A DNA stretch of 39,208 bases from Nanobdellota archaeon (lineage in GTDB: Archaea > Nanobdellota > Nanobdellia > Pacearchaeales > GW2011-AR1). The stretch is taken from assembly GCA_018816335.1 (NCBI GenBank), contig JAHIVP010000018.1, positions 1 to 39,208 of the forward strand, written 5' to 3'. This document shows, piece after piece, positions 27,133 through 36,894 of the stretch. Under the pieces are notes generated by a model that did not search any database, was not told the origin of the DNA, and saw nothing but the letters and a program-made list of their open reading frames with translations. A program made the position numbers and the translations under genes. Position 1 is the first letter of the stretch, and each line of letters opens with the position of its first letter.

Positions 27133-28008
27133 TTAGAAAACACTAACTAATATTAGTCCTATTAATATTATAATCGATGAAATTATTCTTATTGTACCAT
27201 ATTTTTCTTTTAATAAATAGATTCCAAGTATAACTGTAAATAATATACTCACTTGTCTAAATGCAAAAACATAGCTTAATGTACTGATAGATAATGCAAT
27301 AATTACTAAATTGAAAGAAAAGAAATTTAATAGAGCTATGGCAATTATTTGAGTTTTGAATTTTTTAAATTGGGAGAGAAGGTTGTTTTTTTTAATTGAT
27401 AAAAAAGGAGTATAAAATATCACAAAAAAGAAATATGTTAAATATACTAACATAAAAAAATTAATTTTTGTAGATCCTAGCTTAAAACTTAATCCGTATA
27501 GTGCACTCATTATTGCTGCTAGGACAGCTAAGAAAGAGGCTTGATGTTTAAGAGATACTAGAGGTTTAAATAAATTATTTATAGTGAATTTTTTGGAATT
27601 GATAGCGTATGCTCCTAAAACAATTAAAAAAATTCCTGATATTTGTAAAGGACTAATATCCTCATTTAATAAAAATATTCCAATTATTAGAGTAAATATA
27701 GGGGTTATTTTTGTTAATGGAAATACAAGAGATAAATCTCCGTGCTGATAGGATTTGCTTAAAAATATAACATAAAAAGACATGAAGAATCCAGAAAGAG
27801 CTGCAAAGAAGAGTCCAGATAAATTTATTTTGAAAAAAAGAAAAAAAGAAAAAAAAGGAATAAGGAATAAAATTAAATTAATTATTGAAGAGCTCCAATA
27901 TAATGTAACAGAATCTCCTCCCTGATTAATCACTTTTTTTAGAATATAATTCCATGAAGTAGCAAGAACTGCTGAGATTAATATTAAAATTACAACAATT
28001 ATTGTCAT
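27133..28008 (-). CDS. EamA/DMT-family transporter
   Basis: Ten-TM layout, two EamA-like halves (FPLTKITPIFTLIIGIFLLNEDISPLQISGIFLIVLGAY). Confidence 0.82.
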   Translation of the reverse strand: MTIIVVILILISAVLATSWNYILKKVINQGGDSVTLYWSSSIINLILFLIPFFSFFLFFKINLSGLFFAALSGFFMSFYVIFLSKSYQHGDLSLVFPLTKITPIFTLIIGIFLLNEDISPLQISGIFLIVLGAYAINSKKFTINNLFKPLVSLKHQASFLAVLAAIMSALYGLSFKLGSTKINFFMLVYLTYFFFVIFYTPFLSIKKNNLLSQFKKFKTQIIAIALLNFFSFNLVIIALSISTLSYVFAFRQVSILFTVILGIYLLKEKYGTIRIISSIIILIGLILVSVF

Positions 28009-28142
28009 TTTTTTGGATAGTTAGTGAGGTATTTAAATATAAGTAGGATAAAAAGTTGTTATCTAAAATATCTTACACATAATTAATATAAATTTCATAT
28101 TATTGTTAAATACTATATTTTGGTATAATAATCTTTAAATAC

Positions 28143-28159
28143 TACTAGTATTACTAGTA
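28143..28159. promoter_or_regulatory. Candidate operator: two palindromic TACTAGTA octamers 1 nt apart, 4 nt before the start codon
   Basis: TACTAGTA (28143-28150), T, TACTAGTA (28152-28159), ATG at 28164. Confidence 0.45.
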
Positions 28160-28163
28160 CAGT

Positions 28164-28718
28164 ATGAAAAAGATGGTATGGCTTAACAAATCGAATGGCC
28201 AGTTATGTGTTACAATTCCTAAAAATTCTGGAATAAAAGGTGGAGAAATTGTTAATATAGAAAAAGAAAAGATTAAAAGAATAGTTTATTCTCCAATGAC
28301 AGCTGACTTATTCCATTATGGGTATCTTAGAGCACTAGAGAATGCTAATTCATTAGGAGACTTTCATATTTGTGGTGTATTAACTGATGAAGCAATAAAA
28401 TCTTATAAAGAAGAACCTATAGCAGATTTTAAAGAAAGATTTGCAATAATCTCAGCATTAAGGTGTGTTGATATGGTGGTTACTCAACACCAAATTGATC
28501 CTTCTGAAAATTTAAAAGAAATTTATAAACAATTCAAAAATTCAAAAATAATTCTTATATCTTCTCCAAAATGGAAAAAAGTTCCTGGACAAGAATATAT
28601 TAAAAAAATTAAAGGAGAGGTTGTGCAGTTTCCTTTTTATAACAAATTATCAAAAGAAAACATTGTTAAAAAAATTCTAAAAATTAATGAAAAGGAGGGA
28701 GTAAAAAATTATGGATAA
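28164..28718 (+). CDS. AbrB/SpoVT-like N-terminus fused to a divergent cytidylyltransferase-like domain
   Basis: N-term VWLNKSNGQLCVTIPKNSGIKGGEIVNI; nucleotidyltransferase fold similar to the 30077 ORF N-terminus but HxGH reads HYGY. Confidence 0.72.
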   Translation: MKKMVWLNKSNGQLCVTIPKNSGIKGGEIVNIEKEKIKRIVYSPMTADLFHYGYLRALENANSLGDFHICGVLTDEAIKSYKEEPIADFKERFAIISALRCVDMVVTQHQIDPSENLKEIYKQFKNSKIILISSPKWKKVPGQEYIKKIKGEVVQFPFYNKLSKENIVKKILKINEKEGVKNYG

Positions 28719-30117
28719 AAAAATAAAAAAAATAATGTTGATGACTCCAAGATATACTTTATTTAAAAAAGATGTTAGGAGATGTGTGACTCCTCTAGGT
28801 TTGGCTTATTTAGGGGCATTTTTAGAAAGAAATGATTATGAAGTGAAAATCGTAGATATTGCTAATGAAGGACATGATAATATTAATGAACATGGAGATT
28901 TAGTTACTTATGGGCTATCTGATGAAGAAGTTAAAAAAATAATTAAAGAATTTAATCCTGATATTGTAGGAGTTTCTTGTATCTTTTCAACACAAGCAAA
29001 GAATGTAGAACATACATTAAATCTTGTTAAAGAGGTAGATAAAAATATTATAACTGTGGTAGGGGGTTCTCATCCAACATATGCTCCAGATAAGATGTTA
29101 GATTTACATAGTCTTGATTATATAATTATGGGAGAAGGAGAGTTACCTACATTACAATTATTAAATACTTTAAATAATGATGGAGATATTTCAGAAATTG
29201 GAGGATTGGCATTTCAAAAAGGAGAAGAAAAAATTATTAATTCAAATTCACAATTTGTTAAAGATTTAGATACTTTACCTTTTCCTGCAATGCATTTATT
29301 GAATATGGAACAATATTTTAAAATAAACTTGCCTCAAAATCCTTATCCAAAAGGTAAAAGAGTAGCTCAAATAATGACTTCAAGAGGATGTCCTGCTAAA
29401 TGTATATTTTGTACAACAACAAATTTTTGGGGTAATCGTTTCAGAGGAAGAAGTGCAGAAAGTGTTGTTGAGGAAGTGCAAAAATTAAAAGAAAAATATG
29501 GTATCGATGAGATTCAATTTACAGATGATAATTTTACATTACAAAAAGACAGAGCGATGCAGATACTTGATGGAATAAAAGATTTGAATTTAAAATGGTG
29601 TTCTCCTCAGGGAGTTGCTGCTTGGGCACTTGATGATGAGTTACTTGAAAAAATGAAAGAGTCTGGATGTTATCAATTGACTTTTGGTCTTGAAAGTGGT
29701 AATCAACATGTTTTAAATAATATTGTCAAAAAACCATTGAATCTTCAGAAGGTTAAACCATTAGTGAAAAAAGCTCAAGAACTTGGAATAAAAGTTCATG
29801 CTTTTTGTGTTTGTGGATTGCCTGGAGAGACGATTGAACAAATGAAAGAAACTTATGATTTTTGTGAAGATTGTGGATTTAATAGTGCTTCTTTTTTTGT
29901 TGCTAATCCACTAATAGGGTCAGAATTATTACAAATATGTGGGGAAAATGGATATTTTAAAGAAGAGATAGATTATGCAACAACGAGTTTTAAAGTAGGA
30001 AATATTACAACCCCTGAATTTAAGGCTGAGCAGGTTCAAGAACTTGTAGCACAATTTAATAGAGAATATAATCAAAATGACATCAGAAGAAAAAATTTTG
30101 AATCAGATAAATATTGA
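28711..30117 (+). CDS. Cobalamin-binding-domain radical SAM protein, coupled to the phosphonate genes
   Basis: [15 protein letters not shown]; overlaps upstream ORF by 8 nt and downstream PEP mutase ORF by 41 nt. Confidence 0.9.
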   Translation: MDKKIKKIMLMTPRYTLFKKDVRRCVTPLGLAYLGAFLERNDYEVKIVDIANEGHDNINEHGDLVTYGLSDEEVKKIIKEFNPDIVGVSCIFSTQAKNVEHTLNLVKEVDKNIITVVGGSHPTYAPDKMLDLHSLDYIIMGEGELPTLQLLNTLNNDGDISEIGGLAFQKGEEKIINSNSQFVKDLDTLPFPAMHLLNMEQYFKINLPQNPYPKGKRVAQIMTSRGCPAKCIFCTTTNFWGNRFRGRSAESVVEEVQKLKEKYGIDEIQFTDDNFTLQKDRAMQILDGIKDLNLKWCSPQGVAAWALDDELLEKMKESGCYQLTFGLESGNQHVLNNIVKKPLNLQKVKPLVKKAQELGIKVHAFCVCGLPGETIEQMKETYDFCEDCGFNSASFFVANPLIGSELLQICGENGYFKEEIDYATTSFKVGNITTPEFKAEQVQELVAQFNREYNQNDIRRKNFESDKY

Positions 30118-31438
30118 CGAAGAAAAACCTGGAATATCAAAACCCAAACAAGTTTATATGGGATTATGTGCAGATTTGATTCATCCAGGTCATTTGAATA
30201 TTTTGAATGAAGCAAAAAAACATGGAGAAGTAACAATAGGCCTTTTAACAGATAAAGCCATGGCAAGTTATAAAAGACTTCCTTATTTAACATATGAACA
30301 AAGAAAAATAGTAGTAGAAAATCTTAAGGAGGTAAAACAAATAGTTCCGCAAGATACAGTAGATTATGTTCCAAATTTAAAAAAATACAAACCAGACTAT
30401 GTGATTCATGGTGATGATTGGAAAACCGGTTTTCAAAGAGCTGTGAGAGCTCGAGTAATTGAAACTCTTAAAGAATGGGGAGGATCTCTTATAGAGATCC
30501 CATATACAAAAGATATATCTTCAACAAAATTAAATCAAGAAGTTAGAAAACTAGGGATTACCCCTGAAATGAGGATGGGAAAATTAAGAAGACTTTTACA
30601 AGCAAAACCCATAAGTAGATTTTTAGAAGCACATAATGGTTTAACTGGTTTAATTGTAGAAACTACTAGAATAATAAAAGATGAAATTCCAGAAGAATTT
30701 GATGGTATTTGGATAAGTAGTTTAACAGACTCTGTTGCAAAAGGAAAACCAGATATGGAATTTGTTGATTTAACTTCAAGACTTAGCACAATACATCAAA
30801 TATTAGAGATAACAACTAAACCAATAATAGTTGATGGAGATACTGGAGGGTTGCTTGAACATTTTCCTTATACTGTAAAAACTCTTGAGAGGTTGGGGGT
30901 TTCTGCAATTATAATTGAAGATAAAATTGGATTGAAAAAAAATTCTTTGTTTGGAACAGATGTACCACAAACACAAGATTCAATAGAAAATTTCTCAAAG
31001 AAAATTTTTATAGGCAAGAATTCTCAAGTTACAGATAATTTTATGATTATAGCGAGAATTGAAAGTTTGATATTGAAAAAAGGTTTAGATGATGCACTAA
31101 AAAGAGCAAAGGCCTATATTGAAGCTGGTGCTGATGCAATAATGATTCATAGTAAAGAGAAAGAACCAAATGAAGTTTTAGAATTTTGTGAAGAATATTC
31201 TAAGTTTGAAAATAAAGTTCCTTTAGTTGCAGTCCCAAGTACTTATAGCCATATTACAGGAGGCCAATTAGAAAAAGCAGGGGTTAATATGGTTATATAT
31301 GCAAATCATTTACTGAGGAGTTCTTATTTAGCTATGAAAAGAACTGCAGAGTTAATCTTAGCTTGTAATAGAGGTCTTGAGGCAGAGGGGAATTGTATGA
31401 ATATTAAAGATATTTTAAATTTGATTCCAGAAGAATAA
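30077..31438 (+). CDS. Fused cytidylyltransferase-phosphoenolpyruvate mutase (Fom1-like architecture)
   Basis: N-term [14 protein letters not shown] (HxGH) and ISSTK; C-term [10 protein letters not shown] matches the PEP mutase EDKX5NS motif. Confidence 0.92.
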   Translation: MTSEEKILNQINIDEEKPGISKPKQVYMGLCADLIHPGHLNILNEAKKHGEVTIGLLTDKAMASYKRLPYLTYEQRKIVVENLKEVKQIVPQDTVDYVPNLKKYKPDYVIHGDDWKTGFQRAVRARVIETLKEWGGSLIEIPYTKDISSTKLNQEVRKLGITPEMRMGKLRRLLQAKPISRFLEAHNGLTGLIVETTRIIKDEIPEEFDGIWISSLTDSVAKGKPDMEFVDLTSRLSTIHQILEITTKPIIVDGDTGGLLEHFPYTVKTLERLGVSAIIIEDKIGLKKNSLFGTDVPQTQDSIENFSKKIFIGKNSQVTDNFMIIARIESLILKKGLDDALKRAKAYIEAGADAIMIHSKEKEPNEVLEFCEEYSKFENKVPLVAVPSTYSHITGGQLEKAGVNMVIYANHLLRSSYLAMKRTAELILACNRGLEAEGNCMNIKDILNLIPEE

Positions 31439-31470
31439 TAAATTCTAAACAATTATTAATATTAAACAAA

Positions 31471-32598
31471 ATGTTAAAATGTGAAGATTTGAAAAAGATA
31501 TTTGATGAGAATGATTTAACTTTTTTTAGTGGAGTTCCTGATTCTACATTTAAAGGGTGGATGAATTATTTGGCTGAAGGGAATGGGATGAAGAATATAA
31601 TTGCTTGTAATGAATGTGAAGCTGTTGCAAATTGCTCAGGATATCATCTTGCTACTGGAAAAGTAGGAGTTGTTTATATGCAAAATTCTGGATTGGGGAA
31701 AACAGTGAATCCTATAACCTCTTTAGTTGATAAGGAAATTTATTCTATACCTATGGTGTTGATGATAGGATGGAGAGGTAATCCTAATGATGAAAAAGAA
31801 GATGAACCTCAACATAAAATGATGGGGAAAATAATGTTTCCTTTATTAAATATTTTAGACATTCCTTATAAGATTATTCCTGAAGATAAAGTTGAGGCTG
31901 CAATTGTTATTGAAAAGATGAAGAAGATTGCTGAAGAAACAAAACATCCTGTTGCTATTATAATACAGAAAGGAATTATTGATAATTATAATTGGGGGGA
32001 AAATAAAGAGGAAAAATATGAGATGTTGAGAGAAGATGCTATTAAAACTATTATTGATAATTTAGATGGTGATGAAGTTATTGTTTCTACAACAGGTCAT
32101 GCTTCAAGAGAGTTATTTGAATATCGGGTTGCAAAAGAAGAGAAGCATAGAGATTTTTATACTGTTGGAAGTATGGGATGTTCTGCTTCGATAGGAAATA
32201 TAATTGCATTGGAAAAACCGGATAAGAAAATTTTTGTTTTTGATGGTGATGGAGCAGTTTTGATGCAAAAGGGAGCTTTAGCTAGTATTGGGAATTATGG
32301 GGCTAATAATTTTTATCATATTATATTTGATAATCATTCTTATGATTCAACTGGTGGACAACCAAGTGTTTCAGAGAGTATAAATTTTGAAAAAATAGCT
32401 GAAGGTTGTGGATATAATTTTATTAAAAAAGCAAAAACTAAATTAGAATTATTAGATAGTATTAAAGAGCTAAAAGAAAAACAAGGGCCTTGTATGTTAA
32501 TTGTGAATATTAATAAAGGTTCAAGAAAAAATTTAGGAAGACCTACTACAACTCCTATTGAGAATAAAGAAGCGTTTATGGAATTCTTAAATAAATAA
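31471..32598 (+). CDS. Phosphonopyruvate decarboxylase (TPP-dependent)
   Basis: FFSGVPDSTFKGWMNYL...QNSGLGKTVNPITSLV...FDGDGAVLMQKGALASIGNYGANNFYHIIFDN. Confidence 0.9.
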   Translation: MLKCEDLKKIFDENDLTFFSGVPDSTFKGWMNYLAEGNGMKNIIACNECEAVANCSGYHLATGKVGVVYMQNSGLGKTVNPITSLVDKEIYSIPMVLMIGWRGNPNDEKEDEPQHKMMGKIMFPLLNILDIPYKIIPEDKVEAAIVIEKMKKIAEETKHPVAIIIQKGIIDNYNWGENKEEKYEMLREDAIKTIIDNLDGDEVIVSTTGHASRELFEYRVAKEEKHRDFYTVGSMGCSASIGNIIALEKPDKKIFVFDGDGAVLMQKGALASIGNYGANNFYHIIFDNHSYDSTGGQPSVSESINFEKIAEGCGYNFIKKAKTKLELLDSIKELKEKQGPCMLIVNINKGSRKNLGRPTTTPIENKEAFMEFLNK

Positions 32599-32604
32599 TT
32601 TAAA

Positions 32605-33708
32605 ATGAATCAAGCAGAATATATCGGAGATGGAAGTGTTGATAATCTTAGAGAGATAGTTAGGGGAGAGGGAGTAGAAAGGGTTTTTGTTGTGAGTGGG
32701 AGAGATTCTTATGAAAAGAGTGGGGCGAGGGAGGCAATAGATAGAAATCTTAGAGCAGTGAAGTTTGATAGGTTTTGTGAGTTTTCTGTGAATCCAAAAA
32801 TAGAGGAGATTGAATTAGGATTAAGAAAGTTTGAGAGAGGAGATTATGAGATGATTGTTGGTATTGGAGGAGGTAGTGCGATTGATGTTGCTAAATCTAT
32901 AAAGATGTTTCATGTTGAAAGATATAGTGGGAGGGCAGTTCCTTTGGTTGCAATACCTACTACTGCAGGTAGTGGGAGTGAAGCAACTTATTTTGTTGTT
33001 TATTATGAAGGGAAAGAAAAACAATCTGCAGGAAAACCTGAATTAACTTACCCTGATTATGCTATTGTGGATCCGAGACTGACATTGTCAATGCCTTCTT
33101 CTGTTGCTGCTTCTACTGGAATGGATGTATTAGGGCAAGCAATTGAATCTTATTGGAATGTAAATGCAACAGATGAATCAAAAGAGCTTGCTAACAAAGC
33201 AATTAGACTCTTAGTTGGGAATTTAGAAAAATCAGTTGCTGAAGGAAATATATCAAATAGAACCCCTGTTATGTTGGGGGCTAATTTAGCTGGAAAGGCA
33301 ATTAATTTAACAAAAACAACTGCTTGTCATTCTGTGGCTTATCCTATAACTTCTTATTTTGGGGTTGCTCATGGGCATGCTGTTGGACTTACATTAGGAG
33401 AGATGTTGGTTTTTAATTCACAAGTTGATGAAAGAAGTTGCACAGATGAAAGAGGAGTAAGATATGTAAAAGATACAATTGGAGAGATTACAAAACTATT
33501 AGATGCTGAGAGTGCTCTAGAGTCTAGAAGAAAGATAAAAACACTTATGACTAAAATTGGATTAGAAACTAGGTTATTAAAATTAGGTATAAAAAAACAG
33601 GATATTCAAATGATTATTGAAAATGGTTTTACACCTGAAAGAGTTAAGAATAATCCAAGAGTTTTAGAAGAGCAGGATTTAAGAAATATGTTAGATAATA
33701 TAACATAA
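32605..33708 (+). CDS. Iron-containing alcohol dehydrogenase, probable phosphonoacetaldehyde reductase
   Basis: VGIGGGSAIDVAKSIK...PTTAGSGSEAT...CHSVAYPITSYFGVAHGHAVG; position in the phosphonate operon. Confidence 0.85.
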   Translation: MNQAEYIGDGSVDNLREIVRGEGVERVFVVSGRDSYEKSGAREAIDRNLRAVKFDRFCEFSVNPKIEEIELGLRKFERGDYEMIVGIGGGSAIDVAKSIKMFHVERYSGRAVPLVAIPTTAGSGSEATYFVVYYEGKEKQSAGKPELTYPDYAIVDPRLTLSMPSSVAASTGMDVLGQAIESYWNVNATDESKELANKAIRLLVGNLEKSVAEGNISNRTPVMLGANLAGKAINLTKTTACHSVAYPITSYFGVAHGHAVGLTLGEMLVFNSQVDERSCTDERGVRYVKDTIGEITKLLDAESALESRRKIKTLMTKIGLETRLLKLGIKKQDIQMIIENGFTPERVKNNPRVLEEQDLRNMLDNIT

Positions 33709-33749
33709 CAATCTTTAAATATTAAAATTAGTTAAGAGTATAAATTAAG

Positions 33750-35342
33750 ATGAAAGTGATGCTTGTTTACGCAAATGAAAGAATGGATAGCTTAATTGGA
33801 ATAGGTCTGCCTTTGCTTTCAGCTCATCTTAAAAAAGCAGGACATGACGTGAAACTTTATGATACTACTCTTTTTGATACTGGAAAAGAAACTGGAGATT
33901 CTTTTAGAGAAAGTTTAGGACAGGTCACTCCGGTAGATATTGAAAAATATGGAGTTGTAAGAAAAAAAGTTTCAATGGATGAACTTAAAGCAGATTTTAG
34001 AAAAGCTGTTTTAGATTATAATCCTGGATTAATTGGTTTTTCTTCACTAGAAATGAATTATGATCAAGCTTTAGAACTTGCAAAGGGAATACAAGATATT
34101 CCTATTCCAAAAATTTTTGGAGGAGTATATCCAACATTTGCTCCAAAGGTTGTACTAAAAGAACCTTCAATAGATATGATTGGTGAAGGAGAGTGTGAAG
34201 AAATGCTTCCAGAATTAGCAACTGCTTTAGAAAAAGGAGAAGATATAACAAAAATATTAAATCTTACTGTAAAAAAAGATGGAAAAATTTATAGGTCTGG
34301 TGAAGTTATAAATTTAGAAGACTTGCCTGCAGGAGAAAGTATTTATGGAGAAAAAACAGGATTAAGAAGGCCTCTAACAGATCTTGGAAAAACTCTTTTA
34401 GCTCCAGATTATTCTATTTTTGATGACAGAAGATTTTGGAAAAAGATGGGTGGAAAGGCAGTAAGAACTGTTGCTTTTGAACTTAGTAGAGGATGTCCTT
34501 TTCAATGTACTTTTTGTTGTATTCCTATATTTCAATATCAACATGAAAAATCTTTAGAGAGTTATAGTAAATCATCTGGTTTGGATTTGAAAGAATTAAA
34601 AAAGGAGCATAAATTTCGTAGACATAAACCAATAGATAAATTTATTTCAGAAGTTGAGTTTATGGTGAAAAAATATAAATTAGATTATATTTATTTTACT
34701 GATGAATGTTTCTTATCAATGGATTTTGATAGATTTAATGATTTTATAAAACAGTACAGAGAGAAAATAAATTTACCATTTTTTATAGAAACTAGAGTAG
34801 AAACAATAAAACTAGGATATGCAGAAGCTTTAGAATCAGCTGGATGTGAAGGGGTGGCTATGGGTATTGAAAGTGGAAATTCTGAATTAAGGAAAAATTT
34901 ATTAAAACGTTTTATGACAAATGAACAAATAATTGCTGCTTTTAGAGAATTTGAAAAGACAAAGATAAGAGTTTCTGCGAATAATATTATTGGTTTTCCT
35001 GGAGAGACCAGAGAAAATATAATGGAAACAATAGAATTGAATAGACAAATTCATCCAGGTAACACAATTGTTAATGCTTTTAGGCCGTATTCTGGAACAG
35101 AGTTAAGACGATTATGTATTGAAAAAGGATTGATTCCTGCAGGAGAAAGAGCAGAAGATAATAGAGTTTATGGGGCTTTTGATAATGGTGCTTTAACAGC
35201 TAAAGAACTTGAAGGTATAAGAAGAGTTTTTAATTTATATGTGAAATTTCCAAAAGACAGATGGGATGATGTTAGAAAAGCTGAAACAGATGATGATGTG
35301 CTTGAATCTCTTAAACAAGAATATAGAGAAGGAAAAATTTAA
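33750..35342 (+). CDS. Cobalamin-binding-domain radical SAM protein
   Basis: ELSRGCPFQCTFCCIP; N-terminal B12-binding-like domain. Confidence 0.88.
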   Translation: MKVMLVYANERMDSLIGIGLPLLSAHLKKAGHDVKLYDTTLFDTGKETGDSFRESLGQVTPVDIEKYGVVRKKVSMDELKADFRKAVLDYNPGLIGFSSLEMNYDQALELAKGIQDIPIPKIFGGVYPTFAPKVVLKEPSIDMIGEGECEEMLPELATALEKGEDITKILNLTVKKDGKIYRSGEVINLEDLPAGESIYGEKTGLRRPLTDLGKTLLAPDYSIFDDRRFWKKMGGKAVRTVAFELSRGCPFQCTFCCIPIFQYQHEKSLESYSKSSGLDLKELKKEHKFRRHKPIDKFISEVEFMVKKYKLDYIYFTDECFLSMDFDRFNDFIKQYREKINLPFFIETRVETIKLGYAEALESAGCEGVAMGIESGNSELRKNLLKRFMTNEQIIAAFREFEKTKIRVSANNIIGFPGETRENIMETIELNRQIHPGNTIVNAFRPYSGTELRRLCIEKGLIPAGERAEDNRVYGAFDNGALTAKELEGIRRVFNLYVKFPKDRWDDVRKAETDDDVLESLKQEYREGKI

Positions 35343-35387
35343 TAATATTTCTAGATAATTTTATAAATTAAAAAACAATATAGATAT

Positions 35388-36239
35388 ATGGCAGAAAAAA
35401 AAGTAGGAAAGAAAATGGATAATCCTTTGGTTTCTATAGTTCTTCCGGCGTATAATGAAGGGAATCATATTGGGGAGTGTATTGAGTCTTTGTTGAATCA
35501 GAGTTATAAGAATATTGAGATATTTATTGTTGATGATGAGAGCAAGGATAATACTGTTGAAGTTGTTGAGAAATATGTTCCAAAAGTTACGTTGTTGAAG
35601 CAGAAGCATTTGGGACCTGGGGCTGCGTGGAATTTGGGATTCAAGCATGCTAAGGGGGATATATTTATGTTCTGGGCTTCAGATCATGTTTATGGAAAAG
35701 ATTATATTAAAGATTTAGTTAAGCCGATTGCTGATGGGGAAGCCTTGAGAACAATTCATGCTAGAGAAGATGTTGCAAATTTTGGAAATTTGTGGGCACG
35801 GGCGTGGGGGCATAGAGATTGGAGAATATTAGAGAAAGGGGGAAGCAAAAATGCTTCATTGACAGCTAAGGAAGTTTATATTAAATCAAATGGTTTTGAT
35901 CCTAATGATGGTTATGCAGATGATCAGTCTTTATATGGGAAGACAAAAGTTTTTGCTAAGATTTTAGATACAAAAGTTTCTCATTATAATCCTGAATCTT
36001 TATCAGAAAGTTTTGCTCAGAATGTGTGGGTTGGAGCTTCATATAAAAAACCTTATTTAATATTTTTATCTTTACCTTTGTTTCTGTTCTATGTTATTGC
36101 TAGATCTGCCCAGCATTTTATTAGAGAACCTTATTTACCTTTTTTGTTTTTTCTTCCTGTGTTTTATACTGTGAAATATTTTGGGTATTTTTTTGGGGCG
36201 TTGAGACGGGTTTTTTTGAAGAAGAATACGAGGATTTAA
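35388..36239 (+). CDS. Family 2 glycosyltransferase with C-terminal TM segments
   Basis: VSIVLPAYNEGNHIGECIESLLNQSYKNIEIFIVDDESKDNT. Confidence 0.9.
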   Translation: MAEKKVGKKMDNPLVSIVLPAYNEGNHIGECIESLLNQSYKNIEIFIVDDESKDNTVEVVEKYVPKVTLLKQKHLGPGAAWNLGFKHAKGDIFMFWASDHVYGKDYIKDLVKPIADGEALRTIHAREDVANFGNLWARAWGHRDWRILEKGGSKNASLTAKEVYIKSNGFDPNDGYADDQSLYGKTKVFAKILDTKVSHYNPESLSESFAQNVWVGASYKKPYLIFLSLPLFLFYVIARSAQHFIREPYLPFLFFLPVFYTVKYFGYFFGALRRVFLKKNTRI

Positions 36240-36861
36240 TTTTATATATTAATAATTTAATTTTATCTCTGATTTTTTTTACTGGAGAAAAATTTCTTAT
36301 AATCTTTCTTCCTAGAATATAAAAAGGATTTTTACTGTCAATATAATATTTTTTTATTTCTCCGCCCCATCTTTCTTTAAATCGATTGATTTCATATAAT
36401 TTATCTCCTTTTTTTGTATTGAGTTGATATCCCCCTAAATTAAAAATATTATAGTTGTTTTTTTTGCCCCACTCAATTATTTTCCAGTAAAGAAGATTAT
36501 TTGGTTGGAATGTTAGATGCTCTCTTAGAGAAGCGTTTAGAAAAAGTTCAATTTTATCTTGTTTAATTAAAATAGCAGCTCCTGCAATAATAGTATTCTC
36601 TTTTAAACATAAAAATAATCTTCCTGTTTGTTGTTGAAGTTCTTGTATATTTTTAGGAGTTATTCCACCTCTTATAATTGTTTCTTTGTATATTTCATAA
36701 AACTTGTCCCAGGCAAGGGCATTGTTTTTATCAGATTCGACTTTTAATCCTGATTTTATGGCTTTTTTAACACCCCAACGAGCATCCTTATCAAGATTGT
36801 TCCAGAGTTCCTCATTACTTTTATTTAAGTCAATTTCAATAGTTGCTTGAATATCTTTCAT
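36121..36861 (-). CDS. FemAB/GNAT-like acyl- or aminoacyltransferase
   Basis: ARWGVKKAIKSGLKVE...FLCLKENTIIAGAAILIKQDKIELFLNAS...NIFNLGGYQ...RFKERWGGEIKKYY. Confidence 0.75.
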   Translation of the reverse strand: MKDIQATIEIDLNKSNEELWNNLDKDARWGVKKAIKSGLKVESDKNNALAWDKFYEIYKETIIRGGITPKNIQELQQQTGRLFLCLKENTIIAGAAILIKQDKIELFLNASLREHLTFQPNNLLYWKIIEWGKKNNYNIFNLGGYQLNTKKGDKLYEINRFKERWGGEIKKYYIDSKNPFYILGRKIIRNFSPVKKIRDKIKLLIYKIKSSYSSSKKPVSTPQKNTQNISQYKTQEEKTKKVNKVL

Positions 36862-36894
36862 TTGTTTAAAATATAGCTGATTTATTTAAATCTA

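Noticed and set aside
33750-35342. Assigning this radical SAM protein as Fom3
   Set aside because: Downstream gene with a gap and no overlap with PepM; the 28711 gene is translationally coupled and a better candidate, and neither substrate can be assigned from sequence alone
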